Positions 5,708-6,554 of a DNA stretch of 6,554 nucleotides are shown piece after piece. Below the pieces are notes generated by a model. It made no database searches. It was not told the origin of the DNA and saw only the letters and a list, made by a program, of their open reading frames with translations. The position numbers and the translations under genes are program-made. This DNA comes from Clostridia bacterium (GTDB lineage: Bacteria; Bacillota; Clostridia; Oscillospirales; QAMX01). Within the stretch, counting starts at the first letter, position 1. Each line of letters starts with the position of its first letter. The stretch lies in contig JAFYNU010000116.1 of assembly GCA_017547975.1 (NCBI GenBank), forward strand, positions 1-6,554, written 5' to 3'.

Positions 5708-6554
5708 TTACCTTTCCCGGCGAAGGGCGATGAGGGCGTCGATTTCGGAAATCAGACGGGTCTCGGCTTCGGCGGCGGTGAGTTTTTCCAGAATGGCTCC
5801 GTTTTTGAAGAAAAGCCATTCGTTTTTGCCCCCGGCAATGCCCACGTCGGCTTCCCGGGCTTCCCCGGGTCCGTTGACGGCACAGCCCATGACGGCGGCG
5901 GTGATGGTTTGTCCGGCGGGCAGGCGCACCGCCTTGTAGCGTTCCGACAGGCGGCGGCTGATGCCCATAACGTCCACCTGGGTTCGGCCGCAGGTGGGGC
6001 AGGACACCACGTCAACCCCGTCCCGCAGGCCCAGGGCTTTCAAAATGAGAATACCGGCCTCCACTTCCCGCTCCGAATCCTCCGAAAGGGAGACCCGGAT
6101 GGTGTCGCCAATGCCGTCTCCCAAAAGGGAACCGATGCCGATGGCTGATTTTACCAGGGCGGATTCGCCGCCCCCCGCTTCGGTGACCCCCAGGTGGAGG
6201 GGATAGTCGGTCTGACTTGCGAGAATGCGGCAGGCTTCGATCATGTCCCGGGTACGGGAGGTTTTGATGGAGATGACAATGTCGGAAAAATCGAAGCGTT
6301 CCAGCTCTCTGGCCTGGGTTACCGCCGATTCCACCAGGGCTTCGGGGGTGGGGGAGCCGTATTTGGCCAGAAGATCTTTATGTAACGAGCCGCCGTTGAC
6401 CCCGATGCGGATGGGGACTCCGGCAGACCGGCAGGCATTGGCCACCGCCTTCACCCGGTCGGCGGAGCCGATGTTACCCGGATTGATGCGGATTTTGTCG
6501 ATGCCCATGGCGGCGCATTCCCCCGCCAGCTTGTAGTCAAACTGACTATCGGCC
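5708..6554 (-). CDS. ispG: IspG, 4-hydroxy-3-methylbut-2-enyl diphosphate synthase (5' end missing)
   Basis: The frame is open from the right edge to a TAA at 5710-5708 and gives about 282 residues of a protein usually near 350 long, so roughly the first 70 are outside. IspG is the [4Fe-4S] enzyme of the non-mevalonate (MEP) isoprenoid pathway that converts MEcPP to HMBPP. Signatures, numbered from the internal Met at 6508, are DKIRINPGNIG (4-14), RIGVNGGSL (34-42), HLGVTEAG (105-112), GIGDTIRVSL (132-141), cluster ligands in SCPTCGR (C170, C173) and in MGCAVNGPGEA (C209, followed by E216), then ADVGIAGG (220-227). All three cysteines and the glutamate are intact. The Met at 6508 is not the start: upstream codons continue in frame as FDYKLAGECAA, matching the family. 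polC follows after three bases, which indicates an operon. In many Clostridia dxr and rseP lie further upstream; that cannot be checked here. Confidence 0.96.
   Translation of the reverse strand, partial: ADSQFDYKLAGECAAMGIDKIRINPGNIGSADRVKAVANACRSAGVPIRIGVNGGSLHKDLLAKYGSPTPEALVESAVTQARELERFDFSDIVISIKTSRTRDMIEACRILASQTDYPLHLGVTEAGGGESALVKSAIGIGSLLGDGIGDTIRVSLSEDSEREVEAGILILKALGLRDGVDVVSCPTCGRTQVDVMGISRRLSERYKAVRLPAGQTITAAVMGCAVNGPGEAREADVGIAGGKNEWLFFKNGAILEKLTAAEAETRLISEIDALIALRRER
5711..5718 (-). promoter_or_regulatory. Ribosome binding site of polC, inside the end of ispG
   Basis: The minus strand reads GGGAAAGG, then six bases that include the ispG stop codon, then the polC ATG at 5704. 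The site covers the last codons of ispG (the RER ending), so ribosomes finishing ispG stop on top of it, which favours translational coupling. The match to AAAGGAGG is partial (AAAGG). Confidence 0.68.

Noticed and set aside
6506..6508. Treating the ATG at 6508 as the start of ispG
   Set aside because: The frame continues upstream to the edge with family-typical residues (FDYKLAGECAA), and conserved IspG sequence should extend about 70 residues further.

Overview
The window is a GC-rich, gene-dense piece of a bacterial chromosome. It most likely comes from a member of the Firmicutes, class Clostridia; an Oscillospirales-like gut lineage is my guess from codon use and protein style. The main evidence is a full-length PolC, the Gram-positive-type replicative DNA polymerase III with its exonuclease nested inside the PHP domain, directly downstream of ispG. 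As I recall, ispG-polC adjacency is common in Clostridia. No mobile element, CRISPR array, tRNA or rRNA gene was seen.

Layout from left to right. Bases 1-135 (+) are the last 44 codons of uvrA. Bases 138-173 form a symmetric hairpin that can terminate transcription from both sides, because the next gene converges on uvrA. Bases 182-1237 (-) encode a 351-residue URO-D-superfamily protein that is neither HemE nor a classical methylcobamide:CoM methyltransferase. Its function is unknown. Bases 1238-1342 are a compact intergenic region. It holds this gene's RBS, a strong sigma-A-type promoter with a 12-bp perfect palindrome in its spacer, and the intrinsic terminator of polC. Bases 1343-5704 (-) are polC (1453 aa). 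Bases 5708-6554 (-) are the 3' part of ispG, whose 5' end lies beyond the right edge.

ispG and polC are transcribed leftward with a 3-base gap, so an isoprenoid-pathway enzyme and the replicative polymerase share an operon. The polC RBS lies within the last codons of ispG. A UUCG-capped hairpin followed by five U residues begins 24 bases into polC, resembles an intrinsic terminator, and could reduce polC expression relative to ispG. The URO-D-like gene is a monocistronic unit between the polC terminator and the convergent terminator.

The content is mostly housekeeping and I found no clear novel multi-gene system. The points most worth a second look are the terminator-like hairpin inside the start of polC, the uncharacterised URO-D paralog lacking the usual zinc cysteines, and the operator-like palindrome in its promoter.
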